41,236 bases of DNA from Lachnospiraceae bacterium UBA7054 (lineage in GTDB: Bacteria; Bacillota; Clostridia; Lachnospirales; Lachnospiraceae): positions 1 to 41,236 of the forward strand of contig DLAF01000051.1 in the NCBI GenBank assembly GCA_002492725.1, read 5' to 3'. A model generated the notes under the pieces. It was not told the DNA's origin and searched no databases. It saw nothing but the letters and a program-made list of their open reading frames with translations. Position numbers and translations under genes: made by a program. Shown piece by piece: positions 25,832-34,425 of this stretch. Each line of letters opens with the position of its first letter. Positions within the stretch are counted from its first letter, which is position 1.

Positions 25832-27391
25832 TTGCGCGCAAAAACCATGTTACTCGAAAAACTGAAAGAGAAGCTGCGCGAAGCGCTGGTAGCTGTACTG
25901 CCGATCATCATCATCGTTCTTGTGCTGTGTTTTTCCGTGGCGCCGATTTCCACAAGCATTCTCCTGTGCTTTTTGATTGGTGCAGTCCTTTTGATTCTGG
26001 GTATGATGTTCTTTACGCTTGGAGCAGAAGTTGCCATGACTCCCATGGGAGAAAAGGTCGGCACCTGCATGACAAAGAGCAAAAAACTTTCCCTTATCGT
26101 GCTTTTATCCTTTTTGCTTGGCTTTATCATTACCGTCTCCGAACCGGACCTCCAGGTACTCGCCGGCCAGGTTCCTTCCATTCCAAACGGCATTCTGATC
26201 GGTGCCGTGGCCGGGGGAGTGGGCTTATTTCTGGTGATTGCCCTGCTTCGTATGCTGTTTCGCATTCCTCTGCCGCCCTTACTGATTTTTTTCTATCTTT
26301 TGGTCTTTGTTCTGGCGCTGTTTGTGCCGGATGATTTCTTAAGCGTTGCCTTCGATTCCGGCGGTGTGACCACCGGTCCTATGACAGTCCCTTTCATCAT
26401 GGCATTGGGGCTTGGTGTAGCCGCAATCCGAAATGACCGCCATGCCGCAGACGACAGCTTCGGTCTGGTAGCCCTCTGCTCCATCGGTCCCATCATGTCG
26501 GTATTGATCCTGGGGATGATCTACCGTCCGGGTGAGGGAAGCTACATGCCACCCGTAGTCCCCTCCGTCAGCGACTCCGTGGAACTGTGGTCTCTCTTTC
26601 ACCATGGATTCCCGACCTACATAGCGGAGATCGCCGCCTCGCTGTTTCCGATTGTCCTGTTCTTCGGACTTTTTCAGGCCTTTGTCCTACGGCTTTCCAA
26701 AAGAACGCTCTCAAAAATGTGTATCGGCCTCACCTACACCTACATCGGTTTGGTTTTGTTCATGACGGGCGTCAACGTCGGTTTTATGCCCGCCGGAAAC
26801 TATCTGGGACAGATACTGGGCTCATCTTCCAACCCCTGGTTCCTCATCCCGATTGCCATGATCATGGGATTCTTTATCGTCAAAGCGGAACCGGCGGTCT
26901 ATGTGCTGAACAAGCAGGTAGAGGAAATCACTGACGGTGCCATTTCTGCCAAATCCATGGGCACCTGTCTCTCCATCGGCGTTGCCATTTCCCTCGGCAT
27001 TGCCATGCTGCGCGTGCTGACAGGCATTTCCGTGATGTGGTTTTTGATCCCCGGCTATACGTTTGCTCTGGTGATTTCTTTCTTTGTACCAAAGATTTAC
27101 ACCGCGATTGCCTTCGATTCCGGCGGTGTGGCCTCCGGCCCCATGACGGCAGCCTTTCTGCTTCCGTTGGCACAGGGTGCCTGCAGTGCTGTCGGCGGCA
27201 ATATTGTGACGGATGCCTTTGGTATTGTGGCAATGGTTGCCATGACGCCCCTCATCACGATACAACTCCTCGGCCTCCTCTCCCGGCGCCGCGCCGCGAA
27301 CGGAACCGAAAAACGCCGTGCAACTGTTCATACTGCAGATCCCGCCATGGCCACAGCATCCGGGACAGCGGATTTGATTATCGAACTCTAA
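25832..27391 (+). CDS. DUF1538 membrane protein, internally duplicated transporter
   Basis: 519 residues and about twelve membrane segments. Two DUF1538 halves repeat the same marks: FDSGGVTTGPMT near 174 and FDSGGVASGPMT near 428; an EP motif in SEPDLQVLAGQV near 104 and AEPAVYVLNKQV near 352; and matched Gly/Ala helices. The inverted-repeat style and polar motifs inside helices suggest a secondary transporter or channel, substrate unknown. Start: TTG at 25832 with GAGGGA five bases upstream; the ATG at 25847 has no ribosome site. The tandem-PII gene follows after 19 bp. Confidence 0.85.
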   Translation: MRAKTMLLEKLKEKLREALVAVLPIIIIVLVLCFSVAPISTSILLCFLIGAVLLILGMMFFTLGAEVAMTPMGEKVGTCMTKSKKLSLIVLLSFLLGFIITVSEPDLQVLAGQVPSIPNGILIGAVAGGVGLFLVIALLRMLFRIPLPPLLIFFYLLVFVLALFVPDDFLSVAFDSGGVTTGPMTVPFIMALGLGVAAIRNDRHAADDSFGLVALCSIGPIMSVLILGMIYRPGEGSYMPPVVPSVSDSVELWSLFHHGFPTYIAEIAASLFPIVLFFGLFQAFVLRLSKRTLSKMCIGLTYTYIGLVLFMTGVNVGFMPAGNYLGQILGSSSNPWFLIPIAMIMGFFIVKAEPAVYVLNKQVEEITDGAISAKSMGTCLSIGVAISLGIAMLRVLTGISVMWFLIPGYTFALVISFFVPKIYTAIAFDSGGVASGPMTAAFLLPLAQGACSAVGGNIVTDAFGIVAMVAMTPLITIQLLGLLSRRRAANGTEKRRATVHTADPAMATASGTADLIIEL

Positions 27392-27410
27392 CGCAAACGG
27401 AGGATACGCA

Positions 27411-28124
27411 ATGAGCGAACTATATATGATGACAGCCATCATCACCAGGGACCGCACCAGAGACTTCGCCGCCTTTTATGACAGGCAGGGGGTCCCGGTC
27501 AACTTTATCACGCTGGGATATGGGACGGCCAACCACGAGATCCTGGACTATTTTGGTCTGGATGGCACGGAGAAAGCCGTGATCTTCTCTATCGTCACCC
27601 GAAAGACCTGGAAAAAGATCAAATCCGGCCTGGAGCAGGAAATGCGAATCGATATCCCCGGTACCGGCGTCGCATTTATCATCCCCCTTGCCAGCATCGG
27701 CGGGATGCGGCAGCTTACATTCCTGACAGGAAATCAGCCCTTCGAGAAAGGAGAGGAATCCGTTTTGAAAGATACCAAGTACGAGCTTTTAGTCATCATT
27801 GCCAACCAGGGTTACACTGAGATGATCATGGATGCCGCCAGAAAAATGAAAGCAGGCGGCGGCACCGTCATCCACGCAAAGGGAACGGGCATGGAGAGTG
27901 CCGACAAATTCTTAGGCGTCACCCTTGCCTCCGAGAAGGAGATCATCTTTATCGTGGTTAAAAAGGAACAGAAAAACGCCATCATGGGCGCTATCATGGA
28001 AGACGCGGGACTTACCACCAAAGCAAAATCCGTTATATTCTCCCTTCCCGTCACCGAAACTGCGGGAATGCGCCTCTTGCAGGCTTATGAGGAGGAAGCG
28101 GCCGCGGAAGATGTGCCCTCCTGA
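27411..28124 (+). CDS. Tandem PII-like signalling protein
   Basis: 237 residues in two PII-type ferredoxin-like halves (about 1-110 and 118-237). Half one has MMTAIITRDRTRDF and PGTGVAFIIPL; half two YELLVIIANQGYTEMIMDAA, GGGTVIHAKGTGM and IIFIVVKKEQ. GxGxxF-type and GTG loops at the end of each half resemble the nucleotide or ligand site of PII proteins. Coupled to the DUF1538 gene, so it probably gates that membrane protein as GlnK gates AmtB. GGAGG precedes the ATG. Its 3' end overlaps the convergent ABC gene by 40 bp. Confidence 0.82.
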   Translation: MSELYMMTAIITRDRTRDFAAFYDRQGVPVNFITLGYGTANHEILDYFGLDGTEKAVIFSIVTRKTWKKIKSGLEQEMRIDIPGTGVAFIIPLASIGGMRQLTFLTGNQPFEKGEESVLKDTKYELLVIIANQGYTEMIMDAARKMKAGGGTVIHAKGTGMESADKFLGVTLASEKEIIFIVVKKEQKNAIMGAIMEDAGLTTKAKSVIFSLPVTETAGMRLLQAYEEEAAAEDVPS

Positions 28125-30013
28125 TTTTTCGTCCGTTCCATCTCCTCCCTTCTGGACTGCAGATGATAAAGCCGGTAATATTTTCCTTCCATGGCAAGGA
28201 GCGTCTGATGGTTTCCCTGCTCTACAATCTTTCCATGGGACAGTACAATGATGTTATCCGCATTTCGAATGGTGGAAAGTCTGTGTGCCACCATCAGCAT
28301 CGTGCCGATATTCTGCATTTTTTCCAGAGAATCTTGAATCAAAAGCTCCGTCTCCGTATCAATATTGGCAGTCGCCTCGTCTAAGATCATCACTGCGGGC
28401 TTATGCACGATGGTGCGCGCAAAGGACAGAAGCTGCCTTTGTCCCGCGGAGAAGTTATTGCCGCGCTCTCTGACCTCCTCATCCAGTCCCTTCTCCAGCT
28501 TATTGATAAAATGATCTGCATTCACATAGCGGCAGGCCGCAAGGATCTCTTCCTCCGCAATCGACGTATCCCGCAGGGCGATATTGCTGCGAATGGTCCC
28601 CGAAAAGAGAAACACATCCTGCAGCATCTGCCCCAGCTGCCTGCGCAGGGAATGAATCTTGATCTTTCGGATGTCGATCCCATCCACCAGAATCTCCCCT
28701 TTTTGAAACTCATAATTTCTGCAAAGAAGCGACAGGATCGTCGTCTTGCCGGAACCTGTGGAACCCACAAAGGCCACAGTCTGTCCCGGTTCAACGTGGA
28801 AGGAAACGCCCTTTAGCACCCATTCGCCCTCCACATACGAAAACCATACATTCCGAAATTCAATTTCTCCGCGCAGTTTGGATATTTCGACCGCATCTGG
28901 CGCATCCTGTATGACGGGCTGCATATCCATAATCGTAAAGACCTTCTCCGCTGAGGCAAAAGCCGACTGCAGCCAGTTAAACTGTTCCGCCAGGCTTTGA
29001 ATCGGATTATAAAATTTTGAGATATACATATAAAATGACACCAGTGTGCCGCTTGCTATCGTCTGTCCCAGGAAGACCCTGTTTTCCAGATACCCCTTGC
29101 CGCCCAGAAAGAGAAGACAGAGCACGGAACTGACATAGAGCATATAAACCAGTGGCCGGAATATGCCAAACACCAGAATCTGCTCCTGCTTCGCCCTGCC
29201 GAGGGCATTGCTCCTGTTTCTAAAGTCTTCCATCTTTGCTTCTTCCCTGTTAAAGATCTGGGTGATCTTGATCCCGGAGAGGTTCTCAGAAAGGTAAGTG
29301 TTGATATCCGTGGTGCAGTCCTTCACCCTGCGGTAAGCCCGTCTCGAAAACTTGCGGAAGATCACCGTAAACAGAATGATAAAAGGCACAAAACACAAAA
29401 CCATCAGCGTCAGCTCATAATTCAGCATAAACATTGCCGCCAGTACCCCGACGATAACAAACATATTTTTCACAAGATTCACAAGCAGGTTTGTGAACAT
29501 CATAGAAATCGCATTGGTATCATTTGTGGTGCGCGTCACAAGCTTTCCCACCGGGATCGCGTTTAACTGCTCCTGCGAAAGACTCTCTATCTTCACAAAA
29601 AGGTCCTCCCGCATCACGGAGATAATCCGCTGCCCCGTTCTTTGCAGCACGATTGCCTGCACATAAGTACATACCATGGATACAGCCAAAATGCTCAAAT
29701 AAAGCGCTACCGCACGGTAAATCTGCGGCATGGTAAAGTCTCCCACAATGAGCTGCTCGATCCAGCCGATAATCAGTGGAGAAAGCACATCGTAAGCGAT
29801 GGAAAAAAGCATCAGAAACCCCACCAGCAAAAAGGCCCGCCTGTAAGGCTTGGCATAGGCCAGCAGCCGCCACATGATCTCCTTATCCTCCATCTGTCTG
29901 TCGAAACCCATGGCCTGTTTTTTATCTTTCACCAGAAGATACGCCGTCAAAAGCAAACAGGAAAAGACGCCAACGACCGCCCCCACCACGATCAACGGAT
30001 AATACTCATACAT
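28085..30013 (-). CDS. ABC exporter half-transporter, catalytic-site subunit
   Basis: 642 residues from the ATG at 30013; an upstream frame extension reads as shadow of the neighbour. One extra N-terminal membrane helix, then a six-helix exporter domain (about 75-350) and an ATPase: Walker A GSTGSGKTT, Q-loop, signature NFSAGQRQ, Walker B VMILDEATANID with the catalytic Glu, and switch AHRLST. Second half of a heterodimer with the gene upstream (8-bp overlap). Multidrug or lipid/peptide export is typical. Confidence 0.92.
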   Translation of the reverse strand: MYEYYPLIVVGAVVGVFSCLLLTAYLLVKDKKQAMGFDRQMEDKEIMWRLLAYAKPYRRAFLLVGFLMLFSIAYDVLSPLIIGWIEQLIVGDFTMPQIYRAVALYLSILAVSMVCTYVQAIVLQRTGQRIISVMREDLFVKIESLSQEQLNAIPVGKLVTRTTNDTNAISMMFTNLLVNLVKNMFVIVGVLAAMFMLNYELTLMVLCFVPFIILFTVIFRKFSRRAYRRVKDCTTDINTYLSENLSGIKITQIFNREEAKMEDFRNRSNALGRAKQEQILVFGIFRPLVYMLYVSSVLCLLFLGGKGYLENRVFLGQTIASGTLVSFYMYISKFYNPIQSLAEQFNWLQSAFASAEKVFTIMDMQPVIQDAPDAVEISKLRGEIEFRNVWFSYVEGEWVLKGVSFHVEPGQTVAFVGSTGSGKTTILSLLCRNYEFQKGEILVDGIDIRKIKIHSLRRQLGQMLQDVFLFSGTIRSNIALRDTSIAEEEILAACRYVNADHFINKLEKGLDEEVRERGNNFSAGQRQLLSFARTIVHKPAVMILDEATANIDTETELLIQDSLEKMQNIGTMLMVAHRLSTIRNADNIIVLSHGKIVEQGNHQTLLAMEGKYYRLYHLQSRREEMERTKNQEGTSSAAASSS

Positions 30014-31790
30014 CTGCTTCACCTCCCGCTTCCTCCTCCAGACGCTGCAGCTCCACCATCCTGCGGTAGGCTTCACAAGTCTCACACAGCTTATCGTGGC
30101 TGCCAACGGCCTCCACTCTGCCGTCCTCCACAAAAATGATCTTGTCCATACGCTCCACCGTAGAAATCCGATGTGCAATCAGGATGGTCGTCCTGCCCTT
30201 CCTCTCCTCCAGCAGATTTTCGAGAATGATCTTCTCTGTCTTCATGTCAACAGCCGACACGGAATCATCCAAAATCAAGATCGCCGCATCCTTAAGCAGG
30301 GCTCTGGCAATGGAAATGCGCTGCTTCTGCCCGCCCGAAACGGTCACGCCCCGCTCTCCCAACACCGTCCGATACCCTGCCGTGAAGTCCATGATATCGT
30401 CGTGAACGTCGGAAAGTCTGGCAGCCCGCTCCACCAAAGCGTCATCGACCCCATCCACCGCAAAGGCAATGTTGTTTTCAATGGTATCGGAAAACAAAAA
30501 ATTGTCCTGCGGAACATAGGAACACCCCTCCCGCAGGGAATGGATCGAGATTTTGTTCACGTCCCGTCCATCAATAAACAGCGTCCCATCCGGCACATTG
30601 TAAGCGCGCAGGATCAGATCCACCAAAATGGTTTTTCCGGACCCTGTCCTCCCCACAATGCCTACGCTCTCTCCCGCATTGATGTGAAAGGAGACATCAC
30701 AAAGCGCATCCGTCTCCCCGTCCGGATAGCGAAACGAAAGGTGGCGAAATTCGATTTCACCCCGCATATTTTGCAAATCTTCCACACCCGGACGGTCCTT
30801 CACCGTAATCTCTGCCTCCAAAAGCTCCCCCACGCGGTTTAGGGAAGCCTTCCCACGCGAAGTCTTTTCGATCAACATGGAAATCGCCATTACCGGCCAG
30901 ACAATGGAATTAAAGTAGACGATATACTCCACAAGCTGTCCCGCATCAAAACGTCCGTTGTAGACAAGATATCCGCCATAGCCTAAGATCACGCAGATTA
31001 CAGACTCCACGAGCAAGGTGATCATAATATTTAGCAGTGTGGAAATTCGGGTATATTCCACGTTGACATCCTCGTTCTCCCGATTCAGTTTCTCAAATTC
31101 TTTCAGTTCCAGTATCTCTTTTACGAAAGCTTTGACAACAGCGATTCCCGAGTAATTCTCCTGCGAAAAATCCGAAAGTCTGGAAAAAGCCTCCTGCCTG
31201 ATTTCCCACTTCGCCGTCATGGCCTTTCCCACCACCGTTCCCAGAACAAGCAGAATCACGAGCGGAATCATGGACAGTCCCGTCAGCATAAGATCCATGC
31301 GCCACATTTTTGCAAAAGCCATCAGCCCCAAAAGCAGTGCATCGCAAAACATCAGGACACCGTCTCCGAAGCATTCCTGAATGGTATCCAGATCATTGGT
31401 AAAAAGGCTCATCAGATTTCCGACTTTGTTGACCTGAAAATACTCTCTCGATAGATTTTTACAATGGTCAAACATACGGTTTCTAAGATCCGTCTCCACC
31501 TTAATTGCTGCCCCGTAGATACAGACACGCCACAAAAAACGCCCCGTCACCAAAACCAGAATAATCACAATCAGCTTAAAACAAACCTCATCCAAAAGCA
31601 CTTCCATCGTAAAGGGCACCAAACTGCCATCGATCTCCACCAGTCCCCCGTTCATGCCGTTTACGACAATGCGGTATAATTCCGGTAAGATCAACTGAAA
31701 ATAATCCACTAATATAAGTGCCGCAATGCCTGTAAGAAGCATCAGCCCGTGCTTAAAATAATATCTGTTGATGTGCTTTCCAAAAATCAA
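30006..31790 (-). CDS. ABC exporter half-transporter, degenerate-site subunit
   Basis: 594 residues from a TTG at 31790, with GGAGGAG six bases upstream. Six membrane helices to about 310, then the ATPase: Walker A GRTGSGKT at 380-387, signature VSGGQ near 484, Walker B ILILDD at 504-509 with Asp509 where the catalytic Glu belongs, then AHRIST. This substitution marks the degenerate-site partner in heterodimeric exporters of the BmrCD/TM287-288 type. It begins 19 bp after ruvA, so ruvA and both ABC genes probably share a transcript. Confidence 0.92.
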   Translation of the reverse strand: MIFGKHINRYYFKHGLMLLTGIAALILVDYFQLILPELYRIVVNGMNGGLVEIDGSLVPFTMEVLLDEVCFKLIVIILVLVTGRFLWRVCIYGAAIKVETDLRNRMFDHCKNLSREYFQVNKVGNLMSLFTNDLDTIQECFGDGVLMFCDALLLGLMAFAKMWRMDLMLTGLSMIPLVILLVLGTVVGKAMTAKWEIRQEAFSRLSDFSQENYSGIAVVKAFVKEILELKEFEKLNRENEDVNVEYTRISTLLNIMITLLVESVICVILGYGGYLVYNGRFDAGQLVEYIVYFNSIVWPVMAISMLIEKTSRGKASLNRVGELLEAEITVKDRPGVEDLQNMRGEIEFRHLSFRYPDGETDALCDVSFHINAGESVGIVGRTGSGKTILVDLILRAYNVPDGTLFIDGRDVNKISIHSLREGCSYVPQDNFLFSDTIENNIAFAVDGVDDALVERAARLSDVHDDIMDFTAGYRTVLGERGVTVSGGQKQRISIARALLKDAAILILDDSVSAVDMKTEKIILENLLEERKGRTTILIAHRISTVERMDKIIFVEDGRVEAVGSHDKLCETCEAYRRMVELQRLEEEAGGEADV

Positions 31791-31809
31791 CGGTAACTCC
31801 TCCCAATGA

Positions 31810-32427
31810 TCAGAACATATATTTTAATGCATTTTTTAAAATACTCTCCGGAGTCGCATCCTCCCCTGCAGCCACCTTCTTCACCGCAGCCGTAGCATCA
31901 GAAGCGGAATAGCCGAGTGCCACCAGCGCCTCGATGGCCTCACGCCGCATCCTGTTCTCTCCGACGCCGCCATCTGCTGCTTTCGCAGTCGTCTCCATTG
32001 GAGACAGCCCTCGCAGTGTATCCTCTATGGAAATCTTATCCCGCAGATCCAATATCACACGCTCTGCCGTTTTCGTACCGATTCCCGGTGCCTTGGCTAT
32101 TGCCTTCGCATCACCTGCCATCACCGCAAAGCGCAGCGCATCCGCGCTCATCACCGAGAGGATGGCAAGTCCTCCTTTTGGCCCGATGCCGCTCACTGTG
32201 ATCAGCCGTTTAAATATCTCCAGATCGTCTCTGGTCAAAAAGCCGAACAGTTGAAACGCATCCTCCCGCACTAACGTATAGGTATATATCTTGACCTCGC
32301 TGCCGACCCCCGGCAATAAATCCGCTGTCGTGGTGGATACTCTGATGTTATAACCGATTCCGCCGGCCTCCACAACCACCGCGTCCTCGCCGATCTCCTC
32401 AAGCGTTCCCTTTATGTATGCGTACAT
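31810..32427 (-). CDS. ruvA: Holliday junction DNA-binding protein RuvA
   Basis: 205 residues. N-terminal OB fold MYAYIKGTLEE to EDAFQLFGFL, HhH domains with SGIGPKGGLAILS near 80 and APGIGTKTAERVILDL near 115, and a C-terminal UBA-like RuvB-binding domain (EALVALGYS near 165). RuvA tetramers clamp Holliday junctions. It starts 4 bp after the Gx transporter-family gene. Confidence 0.96.
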   Translation of the reverse strand: MYAYIKGTLEEIGEDAVVVEAGGIGYNIRVSTTTADLLPGVGSEVKIYTYTLVREDAFQLFGFLTRDDLEIFKRLITVSGIGPKGGLAILSVMSADALRFAVMAGDAKAIAKAPGIGTKTAERVILDLRDKISIEDTLRGLSPMETTAKAADGGVGENRMRREAIEALVALGYSASDATAAVKKVAAGEDATPESILKNALKYMF

Positions 32428-32431
32428 AGTA

Positions 32432-32929
32432 CTATTCTCCTTCTCTTTCAACCCGCTGCAGATAGGGTAAAATTTCCCTCCCTGTCAATCCAATCAGTGT
32501 CCCCGTCACCGTACCCGCCGCGATCAAATAGGGGGCATAATAGGCAACCGCCAATGTTTCCACCACCGCCATCGCCACAAGAAGCTGCCCCACATTGTGG
32601 AGCACGCCGCCCAGCACGCTCACTCCCACCATGGAAAAGCGCTTCGTTCTCCTGCCGACATACATACCTGCAAAACTGAACACCGCTCCTGAAAGCGCAT
32701 ACAAAATCGTGTAGAGATTACTGAACAAAAAGCCCGAAAGGATAATGCGCAGGCCGTTCACCAAAAGCGCCTCCTTCCATGTCCCTTCATATAGCAGTAA
32801 CAGCACGATCAGATTTGGCAGCCCCAGCTTGATTCCCGGTATCCCGAAAGAAAACGGAATCAGCGATTCCACATAGGACAAGATCAGCGCCAGCGCCAGC
32901 AGGAACCCAAGTTCTACCGTCCTTTTCAT
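32432..32929 (-). CDS. Gx transporter-family membrane protein
   Basis: 165 residues from the ATG at 32929, which follows GGAAGG. Five to six membrane helices. PFSFGIPGIKLGLPNLIVL near 22-40 is the family signature, and GGVLHNVGQLLVA near 102 is a second conserved Gly/Asn block. The family (also annotated heptaprenyl diphosphate synthase component I) resembles ECF-type substrate-binding subunits. It is 14 bp after the NusG-domain-II gene, its common partner. Confidence 0.82.
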   Translation of the reverse strand: MKRTVELGFLLALALILSYVESLIPFSFGIPGIKLGLPNLIVLLLLYEGTWKEALLVNGLRIILSGFLFSNLYTILYALSGAVFSFAGMYVGRRTKRFSMVGVSVLGGVLHNVGQLLVAMAVVETLAVAYYAPYLIAAGTVTGTLIGLTGREILPYLQRVEREGE

Positions 32930-32943
32930 CCTTCCCTCCATGC

Positions 32944-33438
32944 CTAAGACTCCGCTTGCCGTCCTGCTGCGTTTCCGCCTTTGATCTCCACCACCAGCCT
33001 GTGCGGCAGGCAGATAATGCTCTCCCCTTCTCTCATTATGGGGATGTGATGCACACAGATCTGATCGGGACAATCGGCAGCCTCCATGGAAACGCCGGAC
33101 GAAGAAACAGACAAAAGATTGTAGCTGACTCCCTCAGGGACTGTCAAAGTCAAATCCGGCTCCGAATCATACCATTCGCATAAGATATCCTCCTCGGTAT
33201 AGAGAAGCAGGCAATAACGTACCCTTTCTGATGCTGCTTTCCCTTTTCCGTATCCGTCAAACTCCCGCAGTCGGCTTTTGTCAACCACTTCGCCATCACA
33301 GGAGAGCAGGAGTATCCCGCCCTCTCTCCTCCCGAAAGCAGACCACAGCGCAAACGCCGCCGCAATCAAAAGGCAGAACAAGAGCAACACTGCATCCGCT
33401 CTCGTCATATCCTGTTTTCGTTCCAACATTTTATTCAT
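32944..33438 (-). CDS. NusG domain II-containing secreted/anchored protein
   Basis: 164 residues. A membrane anchor at about 14-34, then a NusG-II-like beta domain. The C-terminal CPDQICVHHIPIMREGESIICLPH-type region has three cysteines and an HH pair (about 120-150). It lies directly before the Gx gene, an arrangement common near quinone/flavin or Rnf-type redox genes, although none are seen here. Two ATGs near the start cannot be told apart. Confidence 0.8.
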   Translation of the reverse strand: MNKMLERKQDMTRADAVLLLFCLLIAAAFALWSAFGRREGGILLLSCDGEVVDKSRLREFDGYGKGKAASERVRYCLLLYTEEDILCEWYDSEPDLTLTVPEGVSYNLLSVSSSGVSMEAADCPDQICVHHIPIMREGESIICLPHRLVVEIKGGNAAGRQAES

Positions 33439-33658
33439 ATGGATATTTTATCACAATCGAACGTATGTTTCAAGCACATCGGAGATGTTCTCCAAACAAA
33501 TCGGGCGTTTGACACTTTTTCTCAATCATTTCTGATTCCTCGGTCTTTCTGTGTCATGTTGGTAGTTCCTAAAAATAAAAAGGCAGCTGATTTTCTGTTA
33601 AGATAATCGCTACCTAAAGGTAAACAATAATCAGTTTTCATATCATTTTTCTGTTCTG

Positions 33659-34333
33659 CTATAATAAATATCCTATTGCTATAAAAATATAGCTATATAG
33701 AAAATCCTTATCTAATCTCAAATACATAATTCCGCCTAAAATTGAAAAAATAACGCACGAAATCCCGTTCCATACCTCAATGCCAACACCTCTTGACACA
33801 AAATGAAATATCCCCCATGTAGCCGCTAATACAATACCGCCAAATGGAAAATCACTTTCTCTTTCTCTATTTCTTCGTACATCAAATGCCTTTTGCCCAT
33901 ATATGATAATCAATAAGACAATTCCAACTTCCACTATATAATACAAATATTGTAAAATAAATTGCAAAACACTTTTGCCTTGAAGCTCCCCGATCATCTT
34001 TAAGGTATGCCAATCTATAAATGTCATTATCTTGCAGCAAATCATGCAGCTTGCAGCCACAACCCAATTCTTTGTCGAAATAGTTGTTTTTTCTTTCTTT
34101 TGCGGAAAGTCATAATGTTTCCGACTATAAAATAGGATAAAGCAAAGATACAATGTCCATATAATAACCATAATCAAATGATGTACGCTTCGTTCCTTGG
34201 CAGTGTAATTCCCTATATCCATCCGCATAATCAACATCTCAATGACCAACAAGGCAACGTATTCTAATAAAAAGGCAGCAAATAAAAGCAAACTTACCCC
34301 TAAATATTTTCTCCATTTCACATTGTTATCCAA
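33659..34333 (-). CDS. Polytopic membrane protein, CPBP/CAAX-protease-like (copy 2)
   Basis: 224 residues with about six membrane helices. It shares ordered blocks with the protein at 6865-7515: FILQYLYYIVE against FIFQYLYYIFE, IYGQKAF against IFGQNAF, and FPFGGIVLAATWGIFHF against IPYGGIIVAITWGIGHF. They are clearly homologues, but this one has AT-rich DNA typical of the accessory region. It precedes or flanks the Lnt-like gene (about 90 bp apart). No enzyme motif is certain. Confidence 0.65.
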   Translation of the reverse strand: MDNNVKWRKYLGVSLLLFAAFLLEYVALLVIEMLIMRMDIGNYTAKERSVHHLIMVIIWTLYLCFILFYSRKHYDFPQKKEKTTISTKNWVVAASCMICCKIMTFIDWHTLKMIGELQGKSVLQFILQYLYYIVEVGIVLLIIIYGQKAFDVRRNRERESDFPFGGIVLAATWGIFHFVSRGVGIEVWNGISCVIFSILGGIMYLRLDKDFLYSYIFIAIGYLL

Positions 34334-34425
34334 TATCAGTACCTCCTGCTTATATGAGAATTTTTAATCTTGCAATGACACCATTTTCTGTCCGTCATTC
34401 TGTCTCCAAATACTGCCACTTTACG

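Noticed and set aside
26822..27457. 211-codon minus-strand frame
   Set aside because: Antisense to the DUF1538 gene; His/Gly-rich composition typical of a shadow frame.
30096..30842. 248-codon plus-strand frame
   Set aside because: Antisense to the ATPase domain of the ABC gene, whose motifs are intact.
33439..33658. Possible RNA element between the NusG-II gene and the membrane gene
   Set aside because: Only short weak repeats (CTACC/GGTA) are visible and nothing resembles a known riboswitch.
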